From Chrysopilus asiliformis (lineage: Eukaryota; Arthropoda; Insecta; Diptera; Rhagionidae), in contig OZ035960.1 of NCBI GenBank assembly GCA_964034945.1, positions 32,356,368 to 32,420,367 on the forward strand: a stretch of 64,000 nt of DNA. The letters are read 5' to 3'. Below the pieces are notes generated by a model that was given only the letters and a program-made list of their open reading frames with translations, was not told the origin of the DNA and ran no database searches. Both the position numbers and the translations under genes were made by a program. Position 1 is the stretch's first letter. Every line of letters starts with the position of its first letter. Shown in pieces: positions 1 through 10,916 of the stretch.

Positions 1-114
1 TTTGAAATAAAGGATAGTTCTTTGAAATAAAGGACAGTCCTTTGAAATGAAGGACTTTCCTTTGAAATGAAGGACTTTCCTTTGAGATGATGAACTGTCC
101 TTTGAAATATAAGA
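1..114. repeat. 20-bp tandem repeat array, cut by the window start
   Basis: Five full units and part of a sixth follow one another with an exact 20-bp period. The unit is close to TTTGAAATAAAGGACAGTCC, with scattered substitutions; units 3 and 4 are identical. The array runs off the left edge, so its full length is unknown. No coding role is visible. Confidence 0.9.
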
Positions 115-1482
115 CGTCTGGTCACCATACTCAAATAAAGATTTCTTATTGAACCTTGTCGCCATCTTAAAAACCGGCAATCGCTTTTTTTGCGACATCA
201 AATTCAGTTATGGCCGTTCAAAGATTGTGATATTTTCGAAAGTGTTATGAAATTAAAACCAGATGTTATACTACAAAAATCCCATTGAAAGTCAGTTAAG
301 GAAAATTCTACAATCAAAATTGGAATCGCATTGGGATCAGATCGAAACGTTAAATTAGAAATAGCAACATCGGTTTTCGCATTGATTTCAATCTTTCCGC
401 TATGGCCGTCGCATCATCAAAAACGTTGCATCGCGGCATTTAATGGCAGGCAAACAAAACACTTGCACAGAAACATAAATTTTAATAAGATTTATCGAAA
501 TTCCTGGATTTAAAATGTTAATGCCGCAAATTCACTTACCATGCGATCCGTATAGAACGTCCCGATCACTGATGTTTCCTCTATTGATGTCGCTCTGTTA
601 CACGGACTGCGGCGGGGCGATGCCAAAGTTGCTGTGATGCTGGTGATTAAGATCGGGATTTTGCTCACACCAAACGGCCATAGTTTCATTTATTGCACAT
701 TACCGCATTGGCCCCCGTCCAATAATCAATTTTGTGAAAAAGACCTTTATGTACGCTCAATCCTCTATGAAGCGAAATTATATTCAACATTACATTACAG
801 TGTGATTTGATGCACTTACGGACAGTGCATTCTTCCTAGTAGGATGTCTTCACTTATAACGATCATTGAATGTCGACTCGCTGCGGGACTTTTGCGGTAC
901 GGAATTGTTCACGCTTACGTACTTTATTAATTGGTCATTTGACAGTTTTTAGAGCTCTTATTAACTTAAAATTAGATACGGGCGAACATTTAAATTTCTC
1001 TGTATTTTCACGTCTTGGCGAAAATAAATATTTCCTTCAGAAAATAGAAAATTTCACGAAGGCAACATTCATACATAAATGCCACAAATAACCAAACAAA
1101 CCAACGAACGACTCGCCGAATGGGTATTTCGTTGAATGAAAGTCGTTTATACCAATTCTTGGCTGATGGCTTCTTTTGTAATGTGCGCAAATTTTATTTT
1201 CATAGATGCCCTAATCGCACCTGATTTCATTAATTATCCGACTTTTATTCTTATTTCCTACCAGCATTTTTTTTTCTTGTGTTCAGATGAGTTCAAAATG
1301 CTGATATTTTTAGTTGTTTTTTGAACTTTCTATTTTTAAAAGCACACACAAAAAAACATTTTACAGTAACAATGTTGATGGTAATTCTGTATTAAATATA
1401 AAAATTTTCCACTTAAATATTAAAGTTACCATCCGGAATCTTATTTTATATAAATTCTGTTATTTTCCTTGTTTTATCCACC
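115..1482. other. Non-coding stretch with no recognised gene
   Basis: Only short open frames occur here and none resembles a known protein. The part at about 540-720 is less AT-rich than its surroundings and contains a possible minus-strand exon end (see the entry at 540-681). I see no mobile-element termini in this stretch. Confidence 0.5.
540..681 (-). other. Possible minus-strand exon end with a GTAAGT donor
   Basis: Read on the minus strand, a 27-codon frame starts at ATG 681-679 and ends at TAA 600-598. The same frame then stays open for 19 codons to a consensus splice donor (CATG|GTAAGT, exon ending at 540). This could be a 5' untranslated exon with a short upstream frame, a coding exon with a stop, or chance. 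No homologue is recognised and no partner exon was found. Confidence 0.18.
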
Positions 1483-1485
1483 TAA

Positions 1486-1692
1486 AGCCCAATTCAGACT
1501 AACGATTGCGATTACGATTGCAATTACAATCAACGATTGCAATTACAATCAACGATTGCAATTACGAAGCGATTACGATTGAAGCTTCTCAACCAATAAG
1601 ATCAAAGCTTTCAACAATAGGGATATGAAACTTTTGATCTCATTGGTCGAGGAAGCTCAATCGTAATGGTAATCGTTAGTCTGAATTGGGCT
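1486..1692. mobile_element. MITE with TAA target duplication (PIF/Harbinger-type)
   Basis: A 207-bp element begins AGCCCAATTCAGACTAACGA and ends with its inverted complement. The TIRs are at least 22 bp. It is flanked on both sides by TAA (1483-1485 and 1693-1695), the 3-bp duplication typical of PIF/Harbinger. Inside the left half is a short 19-bp tandem repeat around GATTGCAATTACAATC. It has no coding capacity and needs transposase supplied in trans. Confidence 0.85.
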
Positions 1693-1997
1693 TAATGGTG
1701 AAATCATGCCTTTCTTGCATAAAAAAGCCTAATGTGATGAATATAATTGTTTATAATAGCTGTTTTTTTAATGATCCGATTAAAAGAGCTATATGGATCA
1801 TTAAGAAATCGTATGAGAGTTTATTGTGGTTTTAAATGGTTTTTAAGTTATGTTAATAACCCGTATGTTGTGGCAATAACGTTTAAGATCGCAAAAACCT
1901 CTGACGTTACCAGCTAGAATAGTAAGCTTATGTTTTTCACCGCTAGATTTTTTCAGTTTTCGGATAATATCCTGAATATGGTGAAAATTGTATTTAA

Positions 1998-2606
1998 CCC
2001 TAATCAGCTCAGGCTAATTTTGTCCTTAATCCACGCAGGCGGTGTCTGAAAGACACCATGCCGGAAAAATAGAATAATTTAAAAAAAAAAATTTTTTTGA
2101 GTTTGCATTTTTTAATTCAGTTAATAATATTTATTTATTTGTATTATTCGTACTTTTTATAATTGTAGCATAAAATTGATTTTTAAGAATTTTCGTTACA
2201 AACATTTTTCTTGGATTTGCACTTATCTGCTTCAAAGCGCGACCTTAGAAATGGGGACACAGGAAGCAACGTTTTCTCTTTTGGGAAGTGCTACAGTTAT
2301 TATCGCCTACTACAGTCCGATATTTTGCGAAATAGAAGCAAAGTGATACCAAAATAACCTTTCTTTGCTGGTAAAACCGTTACGGTGTCTTTGAGACACC
2401 GCCTGCGTGGATTAAGGGTAAATTTCATAAAAGCGAAATATTATTGTTGTAGTAAAAAAAATCAATTTTTTTTTTCGTTTTTAAATAGTATTGGCTTAAA
2501 AAAACAAAGTCAAGGAGCATGAATGCAACAACTTTTTTAACATTCGTAACAATCACTCTCAAAACTGCATCGGTGTCTCAAAGACACCGCGAATGCGGAT
2601 TAGGGT
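1998..2606. mobile_element. TTAA-flanked element cluster (piggyBac-like termini)
   Basis: The sequence TTAA|CCCTAATC at 1994 and its inverted form GATTAGGG|TTAA near 2607 frame the region. Inside are two 34-bp inverted copies (2024-2057 and 2384-2417) of a sequence containing CCACGCAGGCGGTGTCT, and a third related end at 2564-2606. Each carries the small palindrome GGTGTCTnAAAGACACC. TTAA duplication plus CCCT ends suggests piggyBac-type MITEs. Whether this is one element or two overlapping ones is unclear. Confidence 0.6.
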
Positions 2607-2654
2607 TAATATCCACACACGTATGAAAGCAAAGGCGCAAACTTAGATTAGAGA

Positions 2655-2800
2655 GACTTTAATCTACAGAGTGGACATCAGCACTTAATAGACTGTCCTA
2701 CTAATTGTGAGTGGACAGTCCATTAACTCCAATTAGAACAGTCTATTAGGCCAGTTAGAACAGGTTTTTCTCCAGATTAGAACACTCTGTTTTAATTTTT
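2655..2800 (+). repeat. Dispersed repeat, partner of the inverted copy near 60.8 kb
   Basis: This stretch contains iterated phrases such as CCAGTTAGAACAG and CCAATTAGAACAGT at about 20-bp spacing. It is clearly the same sequence as the reverse complement of 60760-60850. Neither copy shows clear termini, and there is no coding potential. Confidence 0.6.
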
Positions 2801-4370
2801 TAAAACAACTACCATTTTGTATTTTTTTTTTTTTTGATACCTCAGACATGAGTTGTTTACTTATATTAACCGATTTCAGTTATTTTGGCAATTATTTCTA
2901 ACAACGAATCAAATTTTTAAAATAAAGCGCTCGTTCTTCAGCTTGGCGGCAATTTTTGCACGTCCCATTGCCCACTTTCTAGGTTTAGGCTCTCTAGCTG
3001 AGATACGTACCGAGGGAATTTTTTTATTTCCCAATTACTCAGAAATGATACCAGATCATGATCCCGATACAACTTCAGTTACGAATTTGTATGGGAATTG
3101 ATCTGGATCTCTGAGTGGGCCATTAAAAAAACAGCTAATGTTGCATACAGAAACCTTTGAAAACTCTAGAAGAAATTAAAGTAGAAAGTTGAGATTTGGC
3201 ATAGAACAGAACTTTATCAAAAGTTAAACTTTTTCCAGAAAAATGGGAAATATTGAACAAACTTATCTGCCATTTTGTAAAGTTTTTAAACTTAAATCAC
3301 TTTTTTAAAAAAAACCACTCAAATGTTCACATAAGTTTTCGTTACATAGTCATTATTTAAAACGAAAAAATCAAAATTAATTACTAATAAAAAAATTATT
3401 TCATGTTCGACAACATAAAAATTGTTTTCGCAACATATTCCCATCAAAAGTTCAAATCTCGTCCGCGTCCACAATGGGAAACTCCCCTCGACAATTTCGG
3501 TTTGAAAATTTAGGACCATCTGTTAAAGTTCACGCCACACCCCAGGGAGCCGACCGAAATAAAGGAAAACTAGTAAATATTTCGTTAAAGTCAAAGTAAA
3601 AATTTTTGTGATACACTTGACTAAGTGTTTAACTTCAAATAGAAATTTTCATCATAACGACCCCATCAATTATCTTTTTTTTTGCTTACTATGGGCTCCA
3701 TCATGGCCCATTTGATTTGAAAATGAAATGGTTGTCATGGTGGTTAGAAGGAATTTTCATTATTTTTTTTTTGCTTGCGTTGTTTCGTTTTTCCCGTAAA
3801 TGTTACGCGCATATGTTTGGATTTTTCATATTTTCGACAGAGATTTTGGTCCGTATAAACGCTAAATATCCCAAGCTCATCACCAAATTGTTTGAAATTA
3901 TGATGTAATTAAGATTTTGATCATGCTTTTAATGTTCTTGTTGTAGGGGCTTAGAACAGAAATTATTTTACAAGACTTTCAGAATTGGGGTGATCCATAG
4001 TCGGATGGGAATTTTATATAAAACTTATAGGTAGGCACTTCAGGGAAAAGTAATTTCCGATGTAACAAATCTAATATGTTTCGGTTGACAAAATTATGTT
4101 GGCAGGGAAAAAATTAATGGTGATTATAAACATATTTTTTAAAATTTTATTTAATTAAAAAAACCCCTTACTAACCATAACAGCAAAAGAGCTTTATATT
4201 TATAGTAGGAAAAGATGCAAACCCAAATAACACAAGAGGTCATAAGGTGGGTGTCGCGTCTTAAATTGGGTTAATATCTTGACCTTGTTGTCGCAGCGTC
4301 TCCTTTGCGCCCTCTCATGTTATTAGGGAGAATTATGTTTGGGCCCAAACATATTTTGTTTAACTATAAC
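2801..4370. other. AT-rich non-coding stretch with an old family C relic
   Basis: Only short unrecognised open frames occur. At about 3140-3260 the sequence (GAAAACTCTAGAAG, GAGATTTGGCATAGAACAG, CAGAAAAATGGGAAA) matches the diverged repeat at 28610-28720, so it is an old relic of the same lineage. The remainder shows no structure that I can name. Confidence 0.4.
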
Positions 4371-4455
4371 CAGGGATGTGGATTCGGAGTCGGAATTATT
4401 GATTTTGGCCCGGAGAAATTTGCGGCGTCGAAGTCGGAGTTGGGCCTTTCTTAGA
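4371..4455 (+). mobile_element. Solo end of an hAT-like element
   Basis: The sequence begins CAGGGATGTGGATTCGGAGT, a form seen at the termini of some hAT elements (CAGGG...GGAGTCGG). No matching inverted end was found nearby, so it is either truncated or a chance similarity. Confidence 0.35.
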
Positions 4456-4615
4456 ACGACTCCGAACACCAGTTTCCAAATAGCTAAACAGAATGCAAGC
4501 GTTAACGGCGGGCGTCCGCGTAATTTTTTTTAAACCAATGGAGCGTAATTGAAGCTATCAGAATCACGACGGCACGGCACGGCGTCACTGCTGCCGCTGA
4601 ATTTGAACTCAACTT

Positions 4616-5657
4616 AAAATATCAGTTGTGGTCAACACAAAACTTTCTTCTACAAAATCTACGACCCTGTGCAATTTACCTGTGCAATACAACCTCCCAA
4701 TAAATTGTTGGTTCATCCAAAAATATCAAAAACGTTTGAGATAACTTGAGAACGGTAAAAGATATCAATTTACGGTAAATGGCAAAAATGTAGAAAATTT
4801 TAACATCTCCAATTCTTCCTTGAATTAATTTGTCGAAAAATCATTAGTTTGCAAGTAATTTGCAAAAATATATTTTTTTATATTTTAATCTAAATATCTC
4901 AATAACGGTAAAAGATAACGGATAACGGTAAGAAACAAAATTGTGCAGAATGCCATTCTCATTAATTCAATTCATACATTCAGTCAGCAAAAACCCGTTA
5001 GTTTTGGAGATAATCGCAAAAAACTGTTTTTTTTTAAATAACGGTTTATCTCGATAACAGGTTGAGATATCGAGTTATAGCTAAAGACAAAAGTGTGGGA
5101 AATTTAATTTTCTCCAAGTTTTGTCATACTTAAGGCCACTAAAAAACGCGTAGTTTGGGAGTAAATCAAGAAAAACGAAATTGCGATTTTTGAAAAACCG
5201 CCATTTTGGATACTTCCGGTTAACGGATTTCCACCAAAAGTTGATAGGATCGTCCCCTTTCAGGACCCAACATGCCTATAAAATTTCATGGCGCTAGCTC
5301 TATTAGTTTTTGAGAAATCTTGTACACAGACTGACAGACAGACTGACAGACTGACAGACTGACAGACTGACAGACTGACAGACTGACAGACTGACAGACT
5401 GACAGACTGACAGACTGACAGACTGACAGACTGACAGACTGACAGACTGACAGACTGACAGACTGACAGACTGACAGACTGACAGACTGACGGACTGACA
5501 GACTGACAGACTGACAAACTGACAGACAGAAAGACATTTTTTAAATATGACTCCAATCGACTCAGGAGTGATCGGGAAATGTTTTTTAGGCAAAATTAAG
5601 AGGTCGAAATTTTTCATGAATACAATACTTTATTATACTCTGTAGAAGAAAGTAAAA
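4616..5657 (+). mobile_element. Repeat family A, copy 1 (Helentron/DINE-1-like)
   Basis: This copy is full length. Its 5' end is AAAATATCAGTTGTGGTCAA, and 26 bp inside lies ACTTTCTTCTAC. The core has three diverged units of about 140 bp around GATAACGGTAAAAGATA. Then comes an (8-bp) GACAGACT array, and the 3' end holds a hairpin TACTTT...AAAGTA whose loop carries GTAGAAG, the inverted copy of the 5' motif. This order (subterminal motif, core, microsatellite, 3' stem-loop) is that of non-autonomous Helentrons. There is no target duplication and no coding capacity. Copies 2 and 3 lie near 20.8 and 25.3 kb. Confidence 0.8.
5326..5534 (+). repeat. (GACAGACT)n microsatellite inside family A copy 1
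   Basis: About 25 tandem 8-bp units occur here, nearly perfect, with one CGGACT and one AAACT variant near the right end. The array is an internal part of family A. The same position holds only a few units in the copy at 21526 and an intermediate number at 26059. Long minus-strand frames rich in S, V, C and Q across it are translations of the repeat, not proteins. Confidence 0.95.
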
Positions 5658-6911
5658 ATTCCGTGAGAGACAAATTTTTAGTTACAACACCCACAACTAG
5701 CAACGCTAGTATCTATGCAAAAGTAGTAGCAAAAACCAACAACAAGCCGCACTACTATCTGTCTACGCTTACCTTTGACAGAAAATGACACCTGCCGTTG
5801 CCGTTGCCGCTCGTCGTTGACGCTCCAATTCTGTTTAACTCTTAACTGATCGAATTAAACCACGAAAAATTGAGTGTTTTTACACCAACGAAATTTAATT
5901 GTATTCAAAAACAAATAATTTAGATCAACACAACCAACCATAAATTAATCTATTCCATTATTAACAAAAAGATTCATCCTAGTAAAAAAAAAACATATTT
6001 AAAATCCTGTCATTTGGATGATTACATATCAATTTCTGAGAAAATTTTACGGTCGAAATTGCCAAATAATCGGTGCCAAAAGTAATTCCGTATTCATTGC
6101 TTGTTGATTTCAGAAAATTATGTCAAAATGTCCATCGTATCTGAGACTAAAGAAACATCTTAAAGCATTTGCTGCTCAAATATTTTATGCTCGTCCATAG
6201 ATTCGAATTTTTTATGTGATGACTTAAATGAGAAAATAAAACTTTGGGCGACGACAGGAAAATTCCTTCGAGATACGATACGATGGCCATAGGTCGTAGA
6301 GCCAAATTAATTTCGAAAATTTCTACAAAATTTCCCAAAACTATGAGAACACTCAACCTCACCACATGTGAAGCATATTCCCTCTGACTAAGCTGAATAT
6401 CATCTAGAATACTCATGGCGGGCAAAGTTTTTTTAGCCTTTGGCGCAGTATTTGAGTGACCAAAAACGGTCTCATCGATAAATGGAAAAATTGCCAGAAA
6501 ATTGAATTATGGCAATTTTGTTACTTTGTGTAGTTGAAATGTTAATAGCGAAAAATTTGTTGAAAGGTTGATTCTTAATAAATATGACGATTTTATAGAA
6601 AATATAATTTTTAGGCAAGAAATTTTTTTTGAGAAAAATGAAATGACTTTACAGCTCTATTCTGGCGTTTTGACACCTTAAGCCATAGGTTACAAGTCCA
6701 TAGAATTATTGGATCGCAAAAGTTAAAATCATTGCAATTATAATCAGAAAGATAAAAAAATAATATCATAAAATTTGTGTAATCAGAAAAAATGGCAAAG
6801 CTCTTTGGCAGTGTAGCAGAAAAATCATATCGGTTTTAGATTTTCCTTTAATTACCATCATTTGATTATATACGCTGTTTGCCACTAATGATTCGTGAGT
6901 GATCACAGCTT
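5658..6911. other. Non-coding stretch, no feature recognised
   Basis: No mobile-element termini and no convincing coding frame were found. A somewhat GC-richer patch at about 5690-5830 (with GCCGTTGCCGTTGCCGC) could be low-copy host sequence. A 92-codon minus-strand frame at 6147-6425 has no recognisable domain and is probably chance. Confidence 0.4.
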
Positions 6912-7043
6912 AGGTTTGGTTCATAAAATACGTCACGGTAGTATTACGACGATACTAAACTCCATATCGGAAAGTATGGAGAAGCAGAGTCGGGACAAAA
7001 AGCTCCTTGAAATTATCGTGACATATTTTATGGACAACCCCTT
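6912..7043. mobile_element. Small MITE ending GTCCATAAAATAYGTCAC
   Basis: The right end reads, inverted, AAGGGGTTGTCCATAAAATA, and the left end is a diverged form (AGGTTTGGTTCATAAAATAC). Both ends are followed by a GTCACG motif. The element is about 132 bp and non-coding. Single ends of the same family occur at 53007 and 63782. The superfamily is not certain from the sequence. Confidence 0.6.
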
Positions 7044-7216
7044 GAGACCGAAGTCTGCAAATCGTGATATTTAGGAAAATTGTTTATGGACTCATTCTTA
7101 AATATTACAAAAAAAAAACAAACAGCAAAATATGTCAACAAAAAATGCCGCTACATGCAGACCTGGTCGAAGAGTAACTCAAAAATAAATTTGAAGCAGA
7201 GTTTCTGTGCAAAAAA

Positions 7217-7394
7217 CTGGAGTGATATTCCGTAACTTGTTTCAAGCGTTTGTTTCGGGTTAGAAGAACAAGAAGTATTCGCTGTCTCTGTTTTGACCGA
7301 AATAAATGACAGAGAGAAACCGAGATAGCAAATACCACTCTTTCTTCTAACTCGAAACAAACGCTTGAATCAAGTTACGGAATACCACTCCTGG
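7217..7394. mobile_element. Fold-back MITE with TIRs of about 50 bp
   Basis: The two halves are inverted copies of each other: GAGTGATATTCCGTAACTTG then TTTCAAGCGTTTGTTTCG on the left, and the complement on the right, with a few mismatches. A short spacer separates them. The target duplication is not clear. The short minus-strand frames across it are by-products of the repeat. Confidence 0.75.
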
Positions 7395-8640
7395 TAAGTT
7401 CATATATGACCCCGTGATCTCGAGGGGTTAAGCCTATGGTTCGTCAGTAAAGTGATCAAAATTGGGCCACTTCCAAATCCGTTTAATTAATTATTGAAAA
7501 AACAATTTAAATTAATATCTCTAATACCGCGATTCTCACAAAAAAAAAAAACAAATATCCTCCCCCGTTTCCGATGTATGTACGCATTCCACTCTCAGGA
7601 CTTTTCAAATTTAGTTATGCCAAACAAATACATGAATCAAGCAACCAATAATCATAAGTTCCACAACACGAAATGGTGTGTATTGAAATTAAGAATTATT
7701 GCATTCATTTCTCCACATCGCGCTATGCTATGCAATTATTATTAAAGGAGGAAATCGAAGAAGACAAGATAATTTGCATCATTTATTTCGATTAAATAAT
7801 GTCGAAGGCTTCAGACCAAGACTTGTGGCTTTCGTGGTTTTTCCAACAATTGCATTTCCACAAAGTCGGGAGGAAGCGTAGAAACAAAACTGCATATTCC
7901 TGAGTTCTACGGAAGAAATGGCAACCAATTGGTAACGGGCAAAAAACATCTTATATGTTAGGTCCGTCGCGTCAGTTGCCACTATTTTGCCCATTCGGGG
8001 CTCAATGGTTGCCATATCGTGCCTTGTTTTGCCCCCGCCTCCCTCTCCCCTAGCAAACAGTAGACATTAGGAAAGGGCGTGAGGAATTGTAGAATGGATT
8101 GCAGTAATTGTAGTGGCGGCACTTCTGATTTAACTCGTTATCGTATATCTTAATGTCGTTATCCTCTCTAAACGGAGCGGATAATGAGCTCGAGGATTCC
8201 AGTTTATTGCTGGCCATTGAACAACATTACGGATTCGTAAAATATTGGTTGCATGCGTTGTTCCTGCTGCTTATGCTGCCATTGCGGTTGGACAGCCGTT
8301 AGGTGCATCGGAATAGTGCCCACCATATCGATAGCATCATGTCGATGGATGATATTTGTTGCTTAATTGAGCCGTTCGATTAGAAGAAATATCACGATCC
8401 CGTGATAAATGCTAAGAAATTATACCAATAAGTTTGTTAATCATTGTCGATTGTTTTTTAAGTAAGAAAAAAAAATCAAATCGAAACGACTTAGTTTTTT
8501 TTGTGATAATTGTTAAATATTTTGAGGAGATTTAAAAAAAAAATACCGGAATACAAATGGCTTCGTACTTTTGTGCAACCCTGACTAGGAATTTTAGAAC
8601 CCCGCTAAACTTTGTCGTATACTCTAAAAATGTTTGTGGC
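7395..8640. other. Low-copy, GC-richer non-coding island
   Basis: From about 7680 to 8400 the sequence lacks all the repeat phrases found elsewhere in the window and is less AT-rich. It contains no open frame that I recognise. It may be conserved non-coding DNA or part of an intron. A cross-species alignment would decide. Confidence 0.45.
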
Positions 8641-9771
8641 CTCTAAAAATCAAAACTCTTATTAACTCTTTTATCGATGTTCTTCTGAAGCAGTGGTTGT
8701 CAACATTTGTTCTCTCGCGACTCCATTTTTTCAAAATTTAGAAATAACTCTCCATTTCCGCGACTCAATTCTCCGACTATAGTTAATAGATTATGAGGTT
8801 ATTGTAAAACTTCTTAGGAAAAATGCGCCGCAGGCGTACGTATTTGCTTTCCTCTGCTATAAAGGGGAAGTATTGTATTCATGATGGAGACCAACTCGAG
8901 TCGGATAGAAACTTTGTGATCACTACGAAATCCGTTTCAGGCAAAATTATAAGGATGTCCGGTCCGTACACCTGCACGGAGAGAAAAGATAGTAAATTTA
9001 ACTACTTTATAATCGGAAATCGTGACTATTACTAAAATAGTTTATTTCAAATACAAAAATAGTCAAAATCGACAATTTTTATAAAAAATTCAACTACTTT
9101 ACTATTTCAAAATTTAAAATTTACTATTTTGTAGTTAAATTGAATATTTTTTCAACTGAAATTAACTATTTTTTAATTGAAATTAACTATTTTAGTTATA
9201 GTCACGATTTCCCATTATAAAGTAGTTATATTTATTATTACTTTTCTCTGCGTGTGTCTGTTGGTCTGTCCGTTTTACGTATCTTAAATAACTCGAGAAC
9301 ACGTTGAGCTAACGACTTGAAATTTTTTGTGGACAAGTTTTACAAAAATCGTTCTCTATCAACTGGTGGAAAAGTAACGGTAGCTATAACGGATATCTGC
9401 CATGCAATTTTTTTGAAAATTTCTCGACACCTATGCGCTTTTAAGGAAAAAATGCATATAACCAAATTTAAATGAAACAAGATTTCCTACATTGTTTGCT
9501 TTAACCGTTTGTATGTATCTCTAACGATTCTCAACATAGTTCAAAAAAATTAAGTTTTTTGAAAATTTCTGAGAATTCATGTGCTTTTAGAAAAAAATAT
9601 ATGACAAAATTCAGAGAAAATAAAATTTTCCACATTTTTTCCTTCAACGGTTTTTATATATCATTAACGATTCTGGAGACATTTGAAAAAATATTAGTTT
9701 TTACATATTTTTTCCGAAACTAAATATTGCGTAGGAAAGTTTTGTGTTGACCTCAACTGATAGATTAAAAT
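8640..9771 (-). mobile_element. Diverged family A-like relic, split by a MITE
   Basis: The right end (about 9735-9771), read inverted, matches the 5' end of family A (ATCAGTTGAGGTCAACACAA). Internal units with CTCGAGAACACGTTGAGCTA and GACTTGAAATTTTTTGTGG lie next to a GTCTGTTGGTCTGTCCG microsatellite remnant, as in family A and its relatives. The microsatellite is interrupted by the MITE at 8975-9254. The left boundary is approximate. Confidence 0.5.
8975..9254. mobile_element. CAC-ended MITE, family copy 1
   Basis: A 280-bp element runs between CACGGAGAGAAAAG and its inverted partner CTTTTCTCTGCGTG. About 60 bp of each end are imperfect inverted copies that include TAACTACTTTATAAT and AAATCGTGACTAT. 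The dinucleotide TG lies on each side. CAC ends recall the CMC group, but this assignment is inference. Relatives lie at 24328, 26810 and 30221, with an end fragment near 34615. Confidence 0.75.
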
Positions 9772-9957
9772 ATTTTTAATAACTCAAAAAATATTTTTAA
9801 TAATTTGCATGTATTAAATTATAATCCAAAATTGTATTAAAACTTTCTCAATAAATTTTTTGAATTGATAAATACTCAATGATTTTTTTTTACCGTGTGC
9901 GAATTCGAAAATTTGCTCAAAAAAGATGGAGCATATGCTCATTTCTATGCTTATACG

Positions 9958-10506
9958 CCGTGTTGCCGGAGACCTCAAGCCCAAAATCGCTGAAATGAGG
10001 AAAAAAAATCTCAAGAGTCTCCGAAATTGTAGACAAAAATCGCTAGTTTTGAGACTTTTTTTTAATGCATATTTAAACATATATTTTGTTTTCAAATCGG
10101 TTTTATTCTTTGTTTTTAACCATAATAAAATATAATAATAAAAAAAACGTTGTCTTCTTAAAAAACACACTGCACCTTCAGCAAAGCAAACAAAATTTAA
10201 AATAAATTTGACGTTTACTTAAGTTGAGTGATTCATGTATTTTCTTATAGGGGGATTCTGTGGTACTTATTTATATACATTTGGTAGGTTGTTGACCCAA
10301 TAAGCATAAATGTAAAAAATTGTGAAAAGTATGATATTTATTAGCAAAAATTTCAACAAAGTTTTTTTTCTTAAGAAACATTTAAAAATCGCTGAAAATC
10401 TCCGAAAAGTCCCCAAAAGACCACTAAAATCTCAAATCTCAACACGTGCTTTTCAAGGCATGAAAGTCGCTAGAAATGAGATAACTCGCTGAAAATGGCA
10501 ACACTG
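9958..10506. mobile_element. Non-autonomous hAT element with 8-bp duplication
   Basis: The ends CCGTGTTGCC and GGCAACACTG are 10-bp TIRs with one mismatch. The 8 bp CTTATACG flank both sides directly (9950-9957 and 10507-10514), the signature of hAT insertion. Inside, TCGCTGAAA/TCGCTAGAA motifs recur near both ends in both orientations, a pattern expected of subterminal transposase binding sites. A 118-codon minus-strand frame across it is not transposase. Confidence 0.85.
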
Positions 10507-10528
10507 CTTATACGGCCCAGTATCTTAA

Positions 10529-10911
10529 AGTACCGCTCCACTTGAGAGTAAATGCCGGCGAGAACCTCTCGATAGCAGCTACTCGCAAATGGACACGTCT
10601 CTGAGAGTCCCTCGCAGAAACTTGCAAAAACTCGCGAGCTAGTTTCTGCGAGCTGTCAAAAGTGATTCTACTCTCAAGTTGACACGCACCCACTAAACTC
10701 TCGGGGAGTTGCTCGCCAGATACGAACGGCGTTTGAATTTCGCTAGTAGCTCTCGAGAACTCGCCAAAATAGATGTCAAAAAAATCAAGATATTGGTCTT
10801 GAAAAGAGAAAAATTGCCGAAATTAACTCTCAAATGGACAACCTCCTGCGAGTAACGCTCGAGAGTTTTTGAGAGTTACTCGCGTATTTACTCTCATGTG
10901 GAGCGGCACCT
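10529..10911. mobile_element. TTAA-flanked MITE with GAGAGT/ACTCGC motifs
   Basis: TTAA lies at 10525-10528 and 10912-10915. The ends are AGTACCGCTCCACTTGAGAG and the complement of AGGTGCCGCTCCACATGAGA. Short motifs GAGAGT and ACTCGC occur many times inside in both orientations. A TTAA target suggests the piggyBac or Kolobok type. The element sits 18 bp from the hAT at 9958-10506. It is non-coding. Confidence 0.8.
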
Positions 10912-10916
10912 TTAAG

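Noticed and set aside
1..114. Regularly spaced 20-bp repeats, possible CRISPR
   Set aside because: The units abut with no spacers and the genome is eukaryotic. It is a simple tandem repeat.
5260..5617. Three overlapping minus-strand frames of 83-104 codons rich in S, V, C, Q
   Set aside because: They are translations of the 8-bp GACAGACT microsatellite, which is open in several frames. The same happens at 25993-26282.
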